The position numbers and the translations under genes are program-made. A stretch of DNA of 64,000 nt from Strigamia acuminata (Eukaryota > Arthropoda > Chilopoda > Geophilomorpha > Linotaeniidae): assembly GCA_949358305.1 (NCBI GenBank), contig OX442317.1, positions 1 through 64,000 of the forward strand. Reading direction: 5' to 3'. Positions 11,781 through 23,251 of the stretch are shown one piece after another; within the stretch, counting starts at the first letter, position 1; every line of letters starts with the position of its first letter. Under the pieces are notes generated by a model, which was not told the DNA's origin, searched no databases, and saw only the letters and a list, made by a program, of their open reading frames with translations.

Positions 11781-12300
11781 CGGTGTGAACCAGCACGACC
11801 AGGGTCCTTTAAATGTTTTTCAAATCTGTTGGTGCAATTTTTGTGTCCAAAAAAAAAAAAAAAAATGGATCAGCATTAAGTGGTTAAACAGCACCTGTTT
11901 TCACTCGTAAATGTATTTTCCTTTCACATATTTCATACCAACAAACAGGGTAAAAAATTAGTACATTTCACAGCCATTTTAAAAGTGGAAACGGAAAGGA
12001 TAAATTTGATATTAAAAAAAAGTGACCAAGTACAAGAAAAAATTTAAATGGAAGTATTAATTAATTATTCCCCCAGCAAATAGTAAAAGGCATGGTTGGT
12101 TGTATGTGTTTCCCACCAAACCTAACAAATATGTGTTCACACCTAAGCCTGCAGCAATACCCAAACAGCTGCCTATCTGTCAGAACAAAATTAGTGTTTT
12201 CTTTCTCTCTGGTGTCAACTACATGGAAGAATGACACCACGACTAGGATCTTTTAAATGTTTTGCAAATAAGTAAACATTAAATCTGTTGGTTTAATTTT
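11781..12300 (+). repeat. Upstream repeat units of the recombinase region
   Basis: Similar blocks occur three times: about 11795-11860, 12040-12300 and 12590-12786. They share GTATTAATTAATTA, a block ending TTAGTGTTTTCTTTCTC, TGGTGTCAACTACATG and TTTAAATGTTTT. The last block is cut by the TIR element at 12787 and its continuation resumes at 13640. This is an imperfect tandem duplication of the sequence upstream of the recombinase gene. Confidence 0.65.
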
Positions 12301-12600
12301 TGTGTTGACAAAAAAGAAAAAGAAAGTGCTATCTGTCTGTCTGCTTCGGCGGTTCTCTGTGTGGAGAGTGTTTTGGGTGTGTTTCTTCTTGGAAAATGAA
12401 TATTTTTTTTTCTTCCCTTTATTATGTATTCAGCCGAATAACCTCACCACAGGGGCCCAAAAAAATTGTTTTGTTTACCCAGCAGGAAACGAAAATCTGT
12501 CCGACGCCACATCAAATGAAAACACTGTGACAAAACAAACAGACAAAGACAAAAACAGCAGCAAAAAGCTACCAGGTCGAAAAAAAAGAAATGGGAGTAT
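12301..12600 (+). pseudogene. Truncated duplicate of the recombinase gene's 5' part
   Basis: From 12305 this parallels the sequence before exon 1 of the gene at 13.7 kb (GTGCTAT...CTGTCTGTCTG, then GGAAAAT-AATATTTTT). It then parallels the intron end CCCAGCAG and the first codons of the main exon: a LSDATSNEN peptide and a TKQTDKDKN peptide match LSHATSNED and PKQTDKDKN of the intact copy. The first exon is missing, and after about 25 codons the similarity stops where the next repeat unit begins. It is a dead 5' fragment. Confidence 0.65.
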
Positions 12601-12786
12601 TAATTAATTAAGAAAAGGGCTGAAATGTGTATTAGCCGCCAACAATAGACAAGGGAGTTTGGAACCAAACAAACATGTGTCCATATCACAATACCCTGCT
12701 TATGTGTCAGGACAGAATTAGTGTTTTCTTTCTCCAACCTGGTGTCAACTACATGAAAGAATGAATAAATGTTTTTCAAATAAGTA

Positions 12787-13637
12787 AGGTGCACGCAGAA
12801 GTATAGAATAATTAGTTTTGGGGAATTATTTCTTTTGGCGTTTCTTCTGGAATCCAACCATTTTTTAAATAAATGTATTTTGACATTAGAATTCATTTTC
12901 AATAAATGGGATTAGAAGTTTTGGAGAAAAAAAAATTTGGTACTTATTTAACATAAAAATGGGGGTGACTTAAGCATAGAATATTTTAGGTTTGATGCAA
13001 AAAAAGGATAAAATTAATATCACACAACATGCCTTTGTTTGATTATGCCATCAATTTTCGGCCATTTTGTTTTGAAGCAATCCCTTGTGCAAAACTTGTA
13101 ACCATTGTAGAAATCGCTGAAATATGGCAATTGAAGACACTAATCAGACAAAGGCATGTTATGTGATATTAATTTCATTCATTTTTCATTTTTCACCTAA
13201 CCTAAAATATTCTATACTTATGTAAAAACACTGCTAATTTTATTTTCTTACAAACCTTACATTTCTGAGCGTAAAAAACCATGTTTTAAAGTGCAAACGG
13301 TCAAAAATGAATTTTTAAGGCCCAACTAAACCATTTCTTAACATAAACAAACAGTCCGAAATGCAAATATTCATTATTTTAAGTCACTAATCAGACAAAG
13401 GCATGTTTTGTGATATTAATTTTATCCATCTTTTTTGCATCAAACCTAAAATATTCTATATTTATGTCAGCCCCATTTTTGTGTAAAATCACTGTCAAAT
13501 TTATTTCCCCACAAAACTGTTAATTTGAAATGAATACTAAAGCCTAAATACATATATTAAAAAATTGGTTTCATTCCAGATGAAGCGCAAAAAGAAATAT
13601 TTTTAAAAAACTGATTATTCTATACTTATGGCGCGCC
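12787..13637. mobile_element. TA-flanked long-TIR element (MITE/foldback, mariner-like ends)
   Basis: The two outer ~250 bp are inverted copies of each other: 12787-13045 against 13385-13637. The termini read AAGTATAGAATAATTAG on the left and, in reverse complement, AAGTATAGAATAATCAG on the right. TA dinucleotides sit just outside both ends (12785-12786, 13638-13639), as expected for Tc1/mariner target duplication. A third, direct copy of the inner arm lies at 13135-13225. No transposase frame is present. It interrupts a duplicated repeat unit just upstream of the recombinase gene. Confidence 0.7.
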
Positions 13638-13746
13638 TACAGAAAAAAAAAAAAAAAAGTGCTATTTTTTGGTCTGTCTGTCTGTGAGGAGTGTCTAAAG
13701 TTTGTTTTTTCCTGGAAAATAAATATTTGTTTTTTTTTCCGGGCAG

Positions 13747-15889
13747 AATACGCTTCTCATTCCTCACCGTCAAGACCTTCACCCAGTGGAGAAGAAGGAG
13801 ACACAACAAACGAACAACTGATTGGCCAGCTGCAGGGTAAAACAAGTTACTAACCTATACTAATACTAACCTCACCATGGGGCCCCAAAAAAAATTGTTT
13901 TGCACACCCAGCAGGAAATTTGTCCCATGCCACATCAAACGAAGACAACGCGCCGAAACAAACAGACAAAGACAAAAACCCGAGCAGAAAACAGGATCAA
14001 AGCGACTGCAACGACACTGACGACAGCATGAGTGAAAGCGGCAGTCAGTATGAAGCGCCAGACTTGCCGACGGAAATGATTAAGTTCCTGGACCACAGGC
14101 AAAATCGCACGGCCATTGAAAATTTTCAAAAGTGGCTGAGCAATCCGGCCGGACATAACAAGGGTGCCCGGACAACTCGTCAACACGTCCAGCAGACGCA
14201 GCGTTTCATCGGATCCCTGTGCGGCAAAAAATCAATGCTTCAAGGGGCCGAGGCCTGGTTCGTACGCTCACGCAAAAAGTATGCGCCAGGGACCGTGCTG
14301 AGCCAAGTCTCGTCGATACGCCTTTATTTTAATTTTATGAAGTTTGCCCAAGTGTCGGGCTGGGAAGAAAACCAGGCCTGGGATTTGGCTTTGTCTCTCG
14401 ACTACATGGTCTCCGTGTGGTTGAGAAACATCAAAAAAGACGCCAATCGGCGCATAAAAGAGGTGGCGCAACGGGACTCGCTCCGCGCCCCCACACCCGA
14501 CACAATGAGGCAGTTTTTTGCTTCGGAGCACGTCAAGGGAATCCACAGATCGCTCGACGGCCCACGAATGCGAAAGGATGAGTGGGACGGCAAAATGGCC
14601 ACGCACGTCAGAGACGTCCTGGTGTCCGAGCTGTTGATGTTAAATGGCGCGCGGCAAGGTAACGCCACACAGATGACTCTGGGCGAGTGGAATCGCCGCC
14701 AAAAGGTAGACGGACAGGCTGTAATTACAGTCCATGAGGTGAAAAACATTGCCATCATAGGTGGCGCTGAAGTTGTGGCGGCTGGTCGACTCGAAAAGCG
14801 GATTTCCGCATACGTCACCAACTTTCGCCGTCCCTGTTTCACCTCACGGTCCCTGGCTCGAGACGAAACAATGCCGCTGTTTGTTTCAGCACAGGGCAAG
14901 AAGATGTCGCGCACGACCGCAGCCAGCTGCGTGGGCAACGCATGGCAACGCGCCGGCCTTAGGCGCGTGACGGCCACAATTGTGCGCAAGGGAATCGTCT
15001 CCGAGGTGCACTCGGGCCACCACGACCTAGCGCCGGACCTAGCCCAATTAATGGGCCACACTTTGGCCACGGCGGAACGACACTATCGTGTGGCCGGGTC
15101 CGCAAAGAAGGCCGTGAGGACTGTCACGAGGATCGCTGACATAATGGGGACGGAGGGTGCAGTGGACGACAACGACTCAGGTAGCAGACATTACATCCAA
15201 CAAACACAAACAAACATTAACACTTCAACCTTTTTTCCAGATACAAGCGACAGCCAATTGGAAAAGAGGGGAGAAAGCGACGTGCCGTTGCAGCCTTCCG
15301 TGCAGAATGCCACAGAAGTTCTCACCACCAGTCCCATGCCAACTGCAGCAAACAATCAGATGCCTCATGTGCCAACAGTGAATCCAGCATCCACAACAGG
15401 CCAACTGCAGTGCATCCCCCAGGAAACAGACCAACTGCAGTGCATCTCTCAGGAAACAGGTCAGGCTGGTATGTGTCTGATTACAACGCCTTGATGCTAC
15501 CTTCACTCATTTGCTTGTTTGTGTCAGGTCCCTCAACTGTGCAAACAGCCACCATCCCAGGCTTTCCCGAAGGGATGGACTGGACCAGCGTGTTGGCGGC
15601 ATCACTCCATGATCCCCGTCCACCGTTGCCAGCGGTTCAAAGGAGACAACGAAGAGTACCGGACACACCTTCAGATCCGCAGCCAAAGATTGGTCCACGC
15701 GAATCATTCACACCTCCTCATCGAAAAATCATTCGAAAACACCTACACCGTTTTAGAGGCCGTGATGGGAATGTGGCCACAGACTTACTACGAGAAGCAC
15801 TAAACACAATTCCCGAGTTAGCAGAAATAAAGAGGCGTTACACACTCCAGCAGATTCGGGACAAGGCCAGAAGTTTCATCCGAGTGTAA
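13747..15889 (+). CDS. Spliced Crypton-type tyrosine recombinase with C-terminal basic DNA-binding-like domain
   Basis: Three exons join in frame: 13747-13836, 13915-15468 and 15528-15889 (introns 78 and 59 nt, GT-AG; strong GTATGT donor at 15469). Counting from the TTG codon at 13920, residues ~85-165 form a SAM-like core-binding region. The catalytic set is Arg245 (NGARQGN), Lys275, Arg356 (TIVRKG, Thr at the usual His), His380 (LMGHT) and nucleophile Tyr389 (ERHYRV). An optional 60-nt in-frame intron (15181-15240) follows. The last ~60 residues form a basic helical domain (HRKIIRKHLHRF... YTLQQIRDKARSFIRV), like animal Myb/SANT-type tails. No reverse transcriptase is nearby, so Crypton fits better than DIRS. 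The start codon lies in an unseen upstream exon. AATAAA is at 16042. It looks intact and may be active or domesticated. Confidence 0.75.
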
Positions 15890-17899
15890 ATGTGTTTCCA
15901 CTCGTTTTCACACAACATTCACACGAATTAATTCGTGTAAACGTCGTGTGAACTGGTAAAACGTTAAATTGGTTAAATGACCGTTCAACAAGTTTTCTCG
16001 TTAAAAATCGGGTCTTGCTAGCAGCCATCTTGGATATTAATAATAAAAATAACTTAAATGAATTTTCTCTTTTAATCATATTTTTGTAATCTCCTGTTTC
16101 TTTTTCCCGAGTAAACAACAGGAATATTGACTGTGGTTATTGTTTGGATTAATTCATTTAAACTGGAATTTACACTGAAATTTACCCAGGCCTTACGAAT
16201 TAACAAAAACCACACTTATATTTTCACCAACACTTATAAAAAAAAGGCCAAAATTGATACGTGCATGCAACATTTATATAAACACATACATGTAACGTTT
16301 ATATAAACACATAAACCGCCATTTTTCAAATACTACAAAAATCAGTAGTCAAACTCCCAGTTTACTTTGAAAAAAGAAAAAGCAGAAAATATTGATAAAA
16401 TTTCTCCCTCCAATAACAGCAATAAACCCTAAAAGCCAATGACAACTAGGTGCACACGAAAAGTCATTTCCACTAAATGACCAGTGCGAATGGTAGTGTA
16501 AATATCCAACTTACGAGTTAAAAAAAAAATTCCAGTGTAATTTTCAGTGTAAATCCAAGTAATGGTTATTATTGGGACCAATTAATTTTGCCATTTAATC
16601 ACATTTTTTCTAATCGTACGAGTAACGTTTATATAAAAACATAAACCGCCAAACAAATTTACATTTTATAATTATGTTTTTGTAATCTCCTGTTTTTTTT
16701 TTAGTGAACAACAGCAATAATGACTATGGTTATTATTTGGACTTTTCCCGCTTGAATTCACACTTTTTTTTCAACTCGAAAGTTGGGTCATTTAACTTGT
16801 CATTTACAACTAGGTGCACACGAAAAGTCATATGCACTAAATGACCAGTGCAACTGGTAGTGTAAACATTCAATTTACAAGTTTTTTAAAAAAAGAAACA
16901 GTGTAAATTGCAGTGTTAATCCAAGTGTAAATTAATTGGTGCCAATAATAACCATTCGATCGCACAAATACGGTTAATAACTGACTGTTGTTACGATCGA
17001 AATCGCAACGTTTATATAAATACGTACATGTAATCTTTATGTAAAAACATAAACCGCCATTAACCCCCCCTCAAAAAAAGGCGATTTATGTTTTTTTTTC
17101 TGTTATACGGAAAATATGCATTTATATTCAATTTCGGCTTTTTACGAAAGAATAATATCCCAGCCAAAAATATTGATTGAAAAATTACAGAAACCCCCCT
17201 TTAACCCAGACCAATAAGATTTGCAAGAGGGGACACAGCAATAAAACCAAAAAGCCAATGAGACAGCTGGTCAAGATAACCAAATCTTCATAGCTCCACA
17301 GAAGTCTACCTTGAACCCACCTCAGCTAGCTGTCCCAAAGGTAAGAATCAGAAACAAACCTATTAATATGTTGCAAGAGGCCTTTTTATCAATTAATAGA
17401 ATGAAATAATTAATAGAATGAAAAAATTAATAGAATGAAAAAATTAATCATTATTATTAATAATAATTAATAATAATAAAAATTAATAAAATTAATAATA
17501 ATTACTATTAAAATAATTAATAGAAAGGATAATTGTATAATTATAATTTTTTCTGCTGAATTCCAAATAAATAAACTCAAAAACCCAGGTCCAGTGTTTA
17601 AAAGGTCAAACATGGGTTTTCTTCAAATCTAACCAATATGTGTCAAAATTCAACCCCTCCAGCACTTTGGAAGAAACTACAACTTACGTGTCTAACCTAC
17701 CAGTCATTAGTCAAATTAGTTGTGAATGACACAAAAGATGCCTTTATGCACACAACATTAGCCTTTGAGATGAAAACACACAGCAATGGCTAATAACTAG
17801 AAGGATCAGTCATTTCCTTTTCTCTCCTTAATTCCTTGTTTAATTGATTAACTAACAGAAGAGATTAAACTAAACAAATTGTTATTTCAGGAAGACATT
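15890..17899. other. Recombinase 3' flank, non-coding with internal duplications
   Basis: A perfect 18-bp palindrome ACACGAATTAATTCGTGT lies at 15921-15938, and AATAAA at 16042. A ~150-bp direct repeat pairs 16441-16590 with 16805-16950 (ACTAGGTGCACACGAAAAGT). AACGTTTATATAA-type motifs recur at about 16297, 16625 and 17008. 17400-17530 is a low-complexity AATTAATAGAATG/TAATAATAA tract. A TTATTTCAG acceptor at 17890 opens the next exon. No gene is seen between. Confidence 0.5.
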
Positions 17900-18358
17900 A
17901 TGGAACAAATGAGTTCCACCTGCACCGTACCAGCAAAACTTATCGACCTGACTGATGAACTGATTGAACTGATGTTCCTAACCAACATGGACGAAACCCC
18001 GCATTCACCAACCCCGCCTCCACCATTCCCATGGCCCATGTCACCAACACCATCTCCTCCGTCCACACCCACGCCACCGACAGCACCATCCCCACCGCCC
18101 ACGCCACCGACACCACCATCACCGCCAACGTGTCCGTCCTGGCAGAAAAAGCGACGAAGGGGATCATTCACCCCTGAGGATCGAGCCGTCATTGCGCGCC
18201 ACCTCAAGTTGTTAACCGACAGACGAGGACGGCCCCGTTCGGCTCGATTGCGTTGGGCTCTTGAAAATTGCGTGGGCCTCAAACATCTACCATCTGTGTA
18301 CACCTTTGGGCAGATACGTGATCGTGTTGCTGCATTCACGAGAAAACCGAACGTGTGA
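17900..18358 (+). CDS. Pro-rich protein with the recombinase-type C-terminal basic domain
   Basis: The 152-residue ORF starts at ATG 17900, ten bases after a TTATTTCAG acceptor. Residues 1-35 are acidic/hydrophobic. Residues ~35-85 are a low-complexity Pro/Thr/Ser tract. Residues ~90-150 are a basic domain that aligns with the tail of the recombinase at 13.7-15.9 kb: FTPxxRxxIxxHL, an R-rich turn, LRxAL, YTxxQIRDxxxxF, ending at almost the same place. It has no recombinase core. It could be the last exon of a second, decayed element copy or a stand-alone DNA-binding protein derived from it. AATAAA follows at 18425. Confidence 0.5.
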   Translation: MEQMSSTCTVPAKLIDLTDELIELMFLTNMDETPHSPTPPPPFPWPMSPTPSPPSTPTPPTAPSPPPTPPTPPSPPTCPSWQKKRRRGSFTPEDRAVIARHLKLLTDRRGRPRSARLRWALENCVGLKHLPSVYTFGQIRDRVAAFTRKPNV

Positions 18359-18975
18359 CCTGTGCGAGAGAAAAAAGAAAAAGAAATAAGAAAAAGAAAT
18401 TTAAAGAAAGAAATAGAAAAATGAAATAAAATTGTAAACAGAATAAAAAAAAAAATCAAACAAAATAAAATAAAAAAGCCAACATCAATTATCATTATTA
18501 TTATTATCAAAAACACATAAAAAAATGACCAAAACACATTGAAAAACAACAAAAATCATCTAATTAGATTCCAATATAAAGCGCATGAAGCAGGAAGCAG
18601 CCTCTAAAACAATCTCTTAGCAACAGGTACTTTGGATTCTATAGTAAACAACCCAAATACTGAAAGGAAAAGTAAATGAGTTAAGTGTGTTTTACATTTA
18701 AAGATACAGAAAAATATATTATATATAGTATATTAGAAGCATGAAAGAAAATTTAACAATCTAAATATAAAAATATGAAAATAATGAAAATTATTTAAAA
18801 AAGGCTTCATGATCTAATGATCGAAGGGATTGACCATTTCGGCGTGCATATAAACTAATGGAGAAAAAAGGTCTAATGTCCGCAGCAGGCAGCTGTTTTT
18901 GTCGCCAACACACCTTTCATTGGATGGCGTGATCCATTAGCTCTCGTCATTCATTAGCTTAGTGGACTAATGGTC
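18359..18975. other. AT-rich spacer grading into satellite-related sequence
   Basis: A-rich tracts with ATTATTATTA repeats come first. From about 18820 there are degenerate pieces of the satellite vocabulary (TTTCGGCGTGC, CATTGGATGGCGTGATCCATTAG). No gene is seen. Confidence 0.5.
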
Positions 18976-18979
18976 GTAT

Positions 18980-19069
18980 TTAATCGCTATTTCGGCGTGC
19001 GAATGAGCTCGGTGAATTGCTATTCCGGCGTGCAAACGAGCCTGGTTTGCCATTACTTCACCATCGTTA
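18980..19069 (-). repeat. Inverted leader copies of the 121-bp satellite motif
   Basis: GCTATTTCGGCGTGCGAATG at about 18982 is the reverse complement of the motif in the array (CATTCGCACGCCGAAATAGC at 19088). A second diverged inverted copy follows at about 19019. The array therefore begins with an inverted junction, as at the arm of a foldback element. Confidence 0.75.
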
Positions 19070-20005
19070 ATCGATCCACCGAGCTCATTCGCACGCCGAA
19101 ATAGCAACCCAAAACGATTATTAGTTCTGCAGGCACTTTTCATTGGTTTTGCGGTATACTGTTGGTGTGATTCATTAAGTTGGTGGTCTAATCGATCCAC
19201 CGAGCTCATTCGCACGCCGAAATAGCAACCCAAAACGATTATTAGTTCTGCAGGCACTTTTCATTGGTTTTGCGGTATACTGTTGGTGTGATTCATTAAG
19301 TTGGTGGTCTAATCGATCCACCGAGCTCATTCGCACGCCGAAATAGCAACCCAAAACGATTATTAGTTCTGCAGGCACTTTTCATTGGTTTTGCGGTATA
19401 CTGTTGGTGTGATTCATTAAGTTGGTGGTCTAATCGATCCACCGAGCTCATTCGCACGCCGAAATAGCAACCCAAAACGATTATTAGTTCTGCAGGCACT
19501 TTTCATTGGTTTTGCGGTATACTGTTGGTGTGATTCATTAAGTTGGTGGTCTAATCGATCCACCGAGCTCATTCGCACGCCGAAATAGCAACCCAAAACG
19601 ATTATTAGTTCTGCAGGCACTTTTCATTGGTTTTGCGGTATACTGTTGGTGTGATTCATTAAGTTGGTGGTCTAATCGATCCACCGAGCTCATTCGCACG
19701 CCGAAATAGCAACCCAAAACGATTATTAGTTCTGCAGGCACTTTTCATTGGTTTTGCGGTATACTGTTGGTGTGATTCATTAAGTTGGTGGTCTAATCGA
19801 TCCACCGAGCTCATTCGCACGCCGAAATAGCAACCCAAAACGATTATTAGTTCTGCAGGCACTTTTCATTGGTTTTGCGGTATACTGTTGGTGTGATTCA
19901 TTAAGTTGGTGGTCTAATCGATCCACCGAGCTCATTCGCACGCCGAAATAGCAACCCAAAACGATTATTAGTTCTGCAGGCACTTTTCATTGGTTTTGCT
20001 GTATA
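19070..20005 (+). repeat. 121-bp satellite, seven perfect copies plus one partial
   Basis: Units begin at 19070, 19191, 19312, 19433, 19554, 19675, 19796 and 19917 (ATCGATCCACCGAGCTC). They appear identical base for base, and the last is truncated near 20000. Each unit has GAGCTC, CTGCAG and a CATTGGTTTTGC motif. As 121 is not a multiple of three, the open minus frames over each unit are not meaningful. Complete homogeneity implies recent expansion or conversion. Confidence 0.97.
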
Positions 20006-21014
20006 ATGGGAATTATTCCCAAAGAAATTTCCTACAAATCTCTGTCTGACAGTTTCATTAGAAGCAAAACTAGTGTGTTTTGAAATGCTTTTTTCATTTG
20101 ATTTTGTGCCAATTTCATAATAATAATAATAAAATGTCATTTTAAAACACATTTCTTCCTTAAATTCCCACAAAAACAAACGAAAATTGCATTTTTAATC
20201 ACAATTTGCCGATAAATTGTGTTAAAATCAATATTTTAACACAATTTTTGCACTAAATCGCATCTACAATTGACACAAACACATCCAAAATTGACAAAAT
20301 TGACAAAAAGAATAAAAGAAAAACGGGTGACTGCACCAAACATCATCCAAAATAAATCACCCAAAAAAACCTGCTTACCTTGATGTCCTGCATGGCCTTA
20401 GTGCAGACCACGACTGTCCGCAGCCAAAAACACCTAGAAAAACAAAAGAAAAATAAGAAAATTGCCGAAATACACGCAATTTCCCAACGTTCATAAAATA
20501 ATTAATTTAAAAACCTTTCTGTACCCACTCCAGCCCTGGCAAAAATTCTTACATATTAATCTATCACTCCTCAGAAACATATGGAACCAAGAGCGAGGTC
20601 TGAGGGCCGCTTAAGACGAAAAACACCTGAAAAACAGAGAAAGGAAATTAAAAATGGTGCAAAAATCGTGCAAAAATCATACAAAAAAGCATTAATGCAA
20701 AATGCAAATAAAATTCGAATTATTAAACAAACCTACCTTGCCTGAATAAAAAAAAACAAAAAAAAAAAAAAACAACCACTGGCTACTGATTTCGCGGCGA
20801 TAGCCGCGATATCGATAAAACAAAAGAAAAACAAAAACAAAAGAAATGCATTAAACAAACTTTAAACCAAACCAACCTTCCTTAATTCACACTCACCTTA
20901 CTGTAAATATGGGGCACTCACAGGCCTAGGAGGACAAGAACCTAGAATGATAAGAAAAAAACACAAAGAACCGATTCCTTGTCAAAAAAATAAAGAAAAA
21001 GAAAAAGAAATACT
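20006..21014 (-). other. A-rich DNA with short exon-like modules on minus strand
   Basis: Three ~45-110 nt GC-richer blocks are separated by A-rich spacers, each bounded on the minus strand by splice-like sites. About 20433-20378 runs from TTTTTCTAG to AAG/GTAAGC and is open (CFWLRTVVVCTKAMQDIK). About 20625-20528 follows CTGTTTTTCAG. About 20941-20899 runs from ATTCTAG to AAG/GTGAGT. They may be exons of one long transcript or repeat remnants. No protein family is recognised. Confidence 0.35.
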
Positions 21015-21143
21015 TATCGTTCACTAGAGCCTTCAACTCTGAAGACGTATCCACCCGCCATTCCTACCTATAAAAACAACAAAAAAATAAGCCACTATCA
21101 TTAAAAATTAAACAAAAAAGCCACTTCAAACATGAAATGCCAC

Positions 21144-21184
<41 letters not shown>

Positions 21185-22764
21185 CTGAAAAAGAATTAGT
21201 AACTTAAAAATTATTATAAAAATTGTTTTATTTTAAAACAAATTAGGTTAAACACATTAAGCTTTGCCTGTAATTCCGTTGACGAGCCGGGAAATCCTTA
21301 AGAAACCCGAAAGACCGAATCGTTTAATTCGTTTACTCGCCACTAGATGTCAGACAAATAAGAATCCAAACATAATTTCCGAAACACACTGTTGAAAATT
21401 GGCAACAATTTCAATCATGTTGTGAATTGATTTTGTGAAAAGAAATATATTAATAAAATATTAACATCCTTGAATGTTGATTAGTAACTGTGTCTGCTTG
21501 CAGTAGAAATGTCATGGTCACTTTATCACGAATATCAATATTTACTCCACATTTTCAAAAGCACTGTCAACACTCGGTGGCATGCAGCAAAAAAACACAA
21601 AGTTTATTGATTGTACATTGTCAAAAGCACTGCCTCCACTCGGTTGGTGGATCTATAGTGAAATACAATTCAGACTTGATCATTAGTTCGTGCAGTGTGC
21701 TAGATATAGGTGAATCTGAAAGCTAAATACATGACTGAGTCTGACATCTGACCTCAGATAAAAGTTCCCAGATAACTCACAATGTCACAATTGTCAACAA
21801 CGTGTATCTGCAATGCTTCTGAAATTGCTGTACAGTACAGCCGCCAGAAAAAGGTCATGCATGCACCCGGAAAACGTGATTATTTGGCGAGATCATTTAA
21901 ATCCCAAGTTGTCACATAAAAACAAATAAAAACTGCAACGATATATCACCGTGCGAATTAGTCAACAATAAATTGTCAATAACTGCTCCATCCAGGGGAT
22001 GCATACATGTGTTCTTGGGGACAGACGTGACATCCAAATTGATTTGATGAATCTTAATAAGTCCCTGATGGGCACTGACTGCACTGGTTTTTATCCAAAT
22101 CAAAAAACTTTCCTGCAGAACAAGACACTGCCAAAACAATTTTAATTGATAAAATTAATAAAAAAAATAAATAATCAATTAATTCAAAGGTACAGTTTTA
22201 TGAAATTTCAATTGGGAAAGTGTATTCACTATTCAGCGCAACAAAATCAGAGGTGACTGTTGACTGCAATTAGCGCACCAACTTGTTGAATAATAATATT
22301 TGTCCAGTTGCACGATTCAAGGCACGATTCTGAGAAGAACGCAACCACAAACGTGATTTGCACCTTAATTGAATTGCGTCAGATTTTGCCACGCTTTCTA
22401 TAGTTTCCAGATAGAGAAAAAAATTACCTACCGCATTTTCCATGCAAATATATCTGTCCATCAGGGCATACTGTATCATTAGATGATGGAAAATGAAACG
22501 AAAATGAATAAAAACTGAAAAAAAAAGATGAAAAATGAAAAAAAACGTCAAAAACAAATTTTAAAAAAAAACAATTTACCTTCTACAATGTCCTGTGTGG
22601 CTATACCGCAGTCGGGGGTCGTCCACGGGCCTTTGGTCGGTCAAAGATGCCTGGAAAATAAAAGAAAAATGAATAAAGACATCAAAAATTAAAAGAAAAA
22701 AAAAAACCGAAAACAAAAACGTCCAAATCAAATTTCAAAATATTCCGTTCATCATCTACGATGT

Positions 22765-22884
22765 CCCGCCCCCTCTCCCTCCCCCTCCCCGCCCCGCCCC
22801 CTCTCCCCCTCTCCCCCCTCCCCTCCCCGCCCCCCCTCTCCCCCCTCCCCTCCCCGCCCCCTCTCCCCCCTCCCCCTCCCCGCC
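22765..22884. repeat. C-rich tract, copy B
   Basis: Same C/T-only tract as at 3281-3400, with potential for G-quadruplexes on the minus strand. Confidence 0.85.
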
Positions 22885-22980
22885 AATGGCGGTGGCAATG
22901 TTGAGGCCACCAACAGAAACAGAAATAATGAGGAAATAATGAGGAAATAATGAGGAAATAATGAGGAAATAATGAGAAAA

Positions 22981-23146
22981 TGTTGGATTGAAGGAAAGAA
23001 ATCACACATCTTTTGAACATAATCAACACGAACGATTTACTCTTCGTAACAAGTAATAATACAATGTTGCCATAGACACAACTACAAACAATATATTTCC
23101 CTTAACAACAACAGCAAACTAACTCAATGTTGAAACTTCACTTACA
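22981..23146 (-). repeat. Copia 3' LTR
   Basis: 166 bp; in element orientation it starts TGTAAGTGAAG and ends CAATCCAACA. It is identical to the 5' LTR at 27531-27696. Confidence 0.97.
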
Positions 23147-23160
23147 AATTCCCCTTCAGT
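23147..23160 (-). other. Copia polypurine tract
   Basis: Just upstream of the 3' LTR in element orientation lies AACTGAAGGGGAATT, the only purine-rich run at the expected place for plus-strand priming. It is weak and ends in TT. Confidence 0.6.
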
Positions 23161-23251
23161 TTTAACATTAAGTTCACATGTGAATATTCAAACTTTATAA
23201 ACGAATAAATAACGTAATTGCTTAAATTAAACTGTCTTCATCTTTGCTCTT

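Noticed and set aside
14402-15070. 222-residue minus ORF opposite the recombinase
   Set aside because: Antisense shadow of the recombinase exon; the plus frame has conserved catalytic motifs.
13920-15494. DIRS-type retrotransposon
   Set aside because: No reverse transcriptase, RNase H or methylase frame lies within several kilobases, and no split or inverted terminal repeats were found.
19175-20179. Repeated 67-residue minus ORFs
   Set aside because: One ORF per 121-bp satellite unit, overlapping and in changing frames. Not coding.
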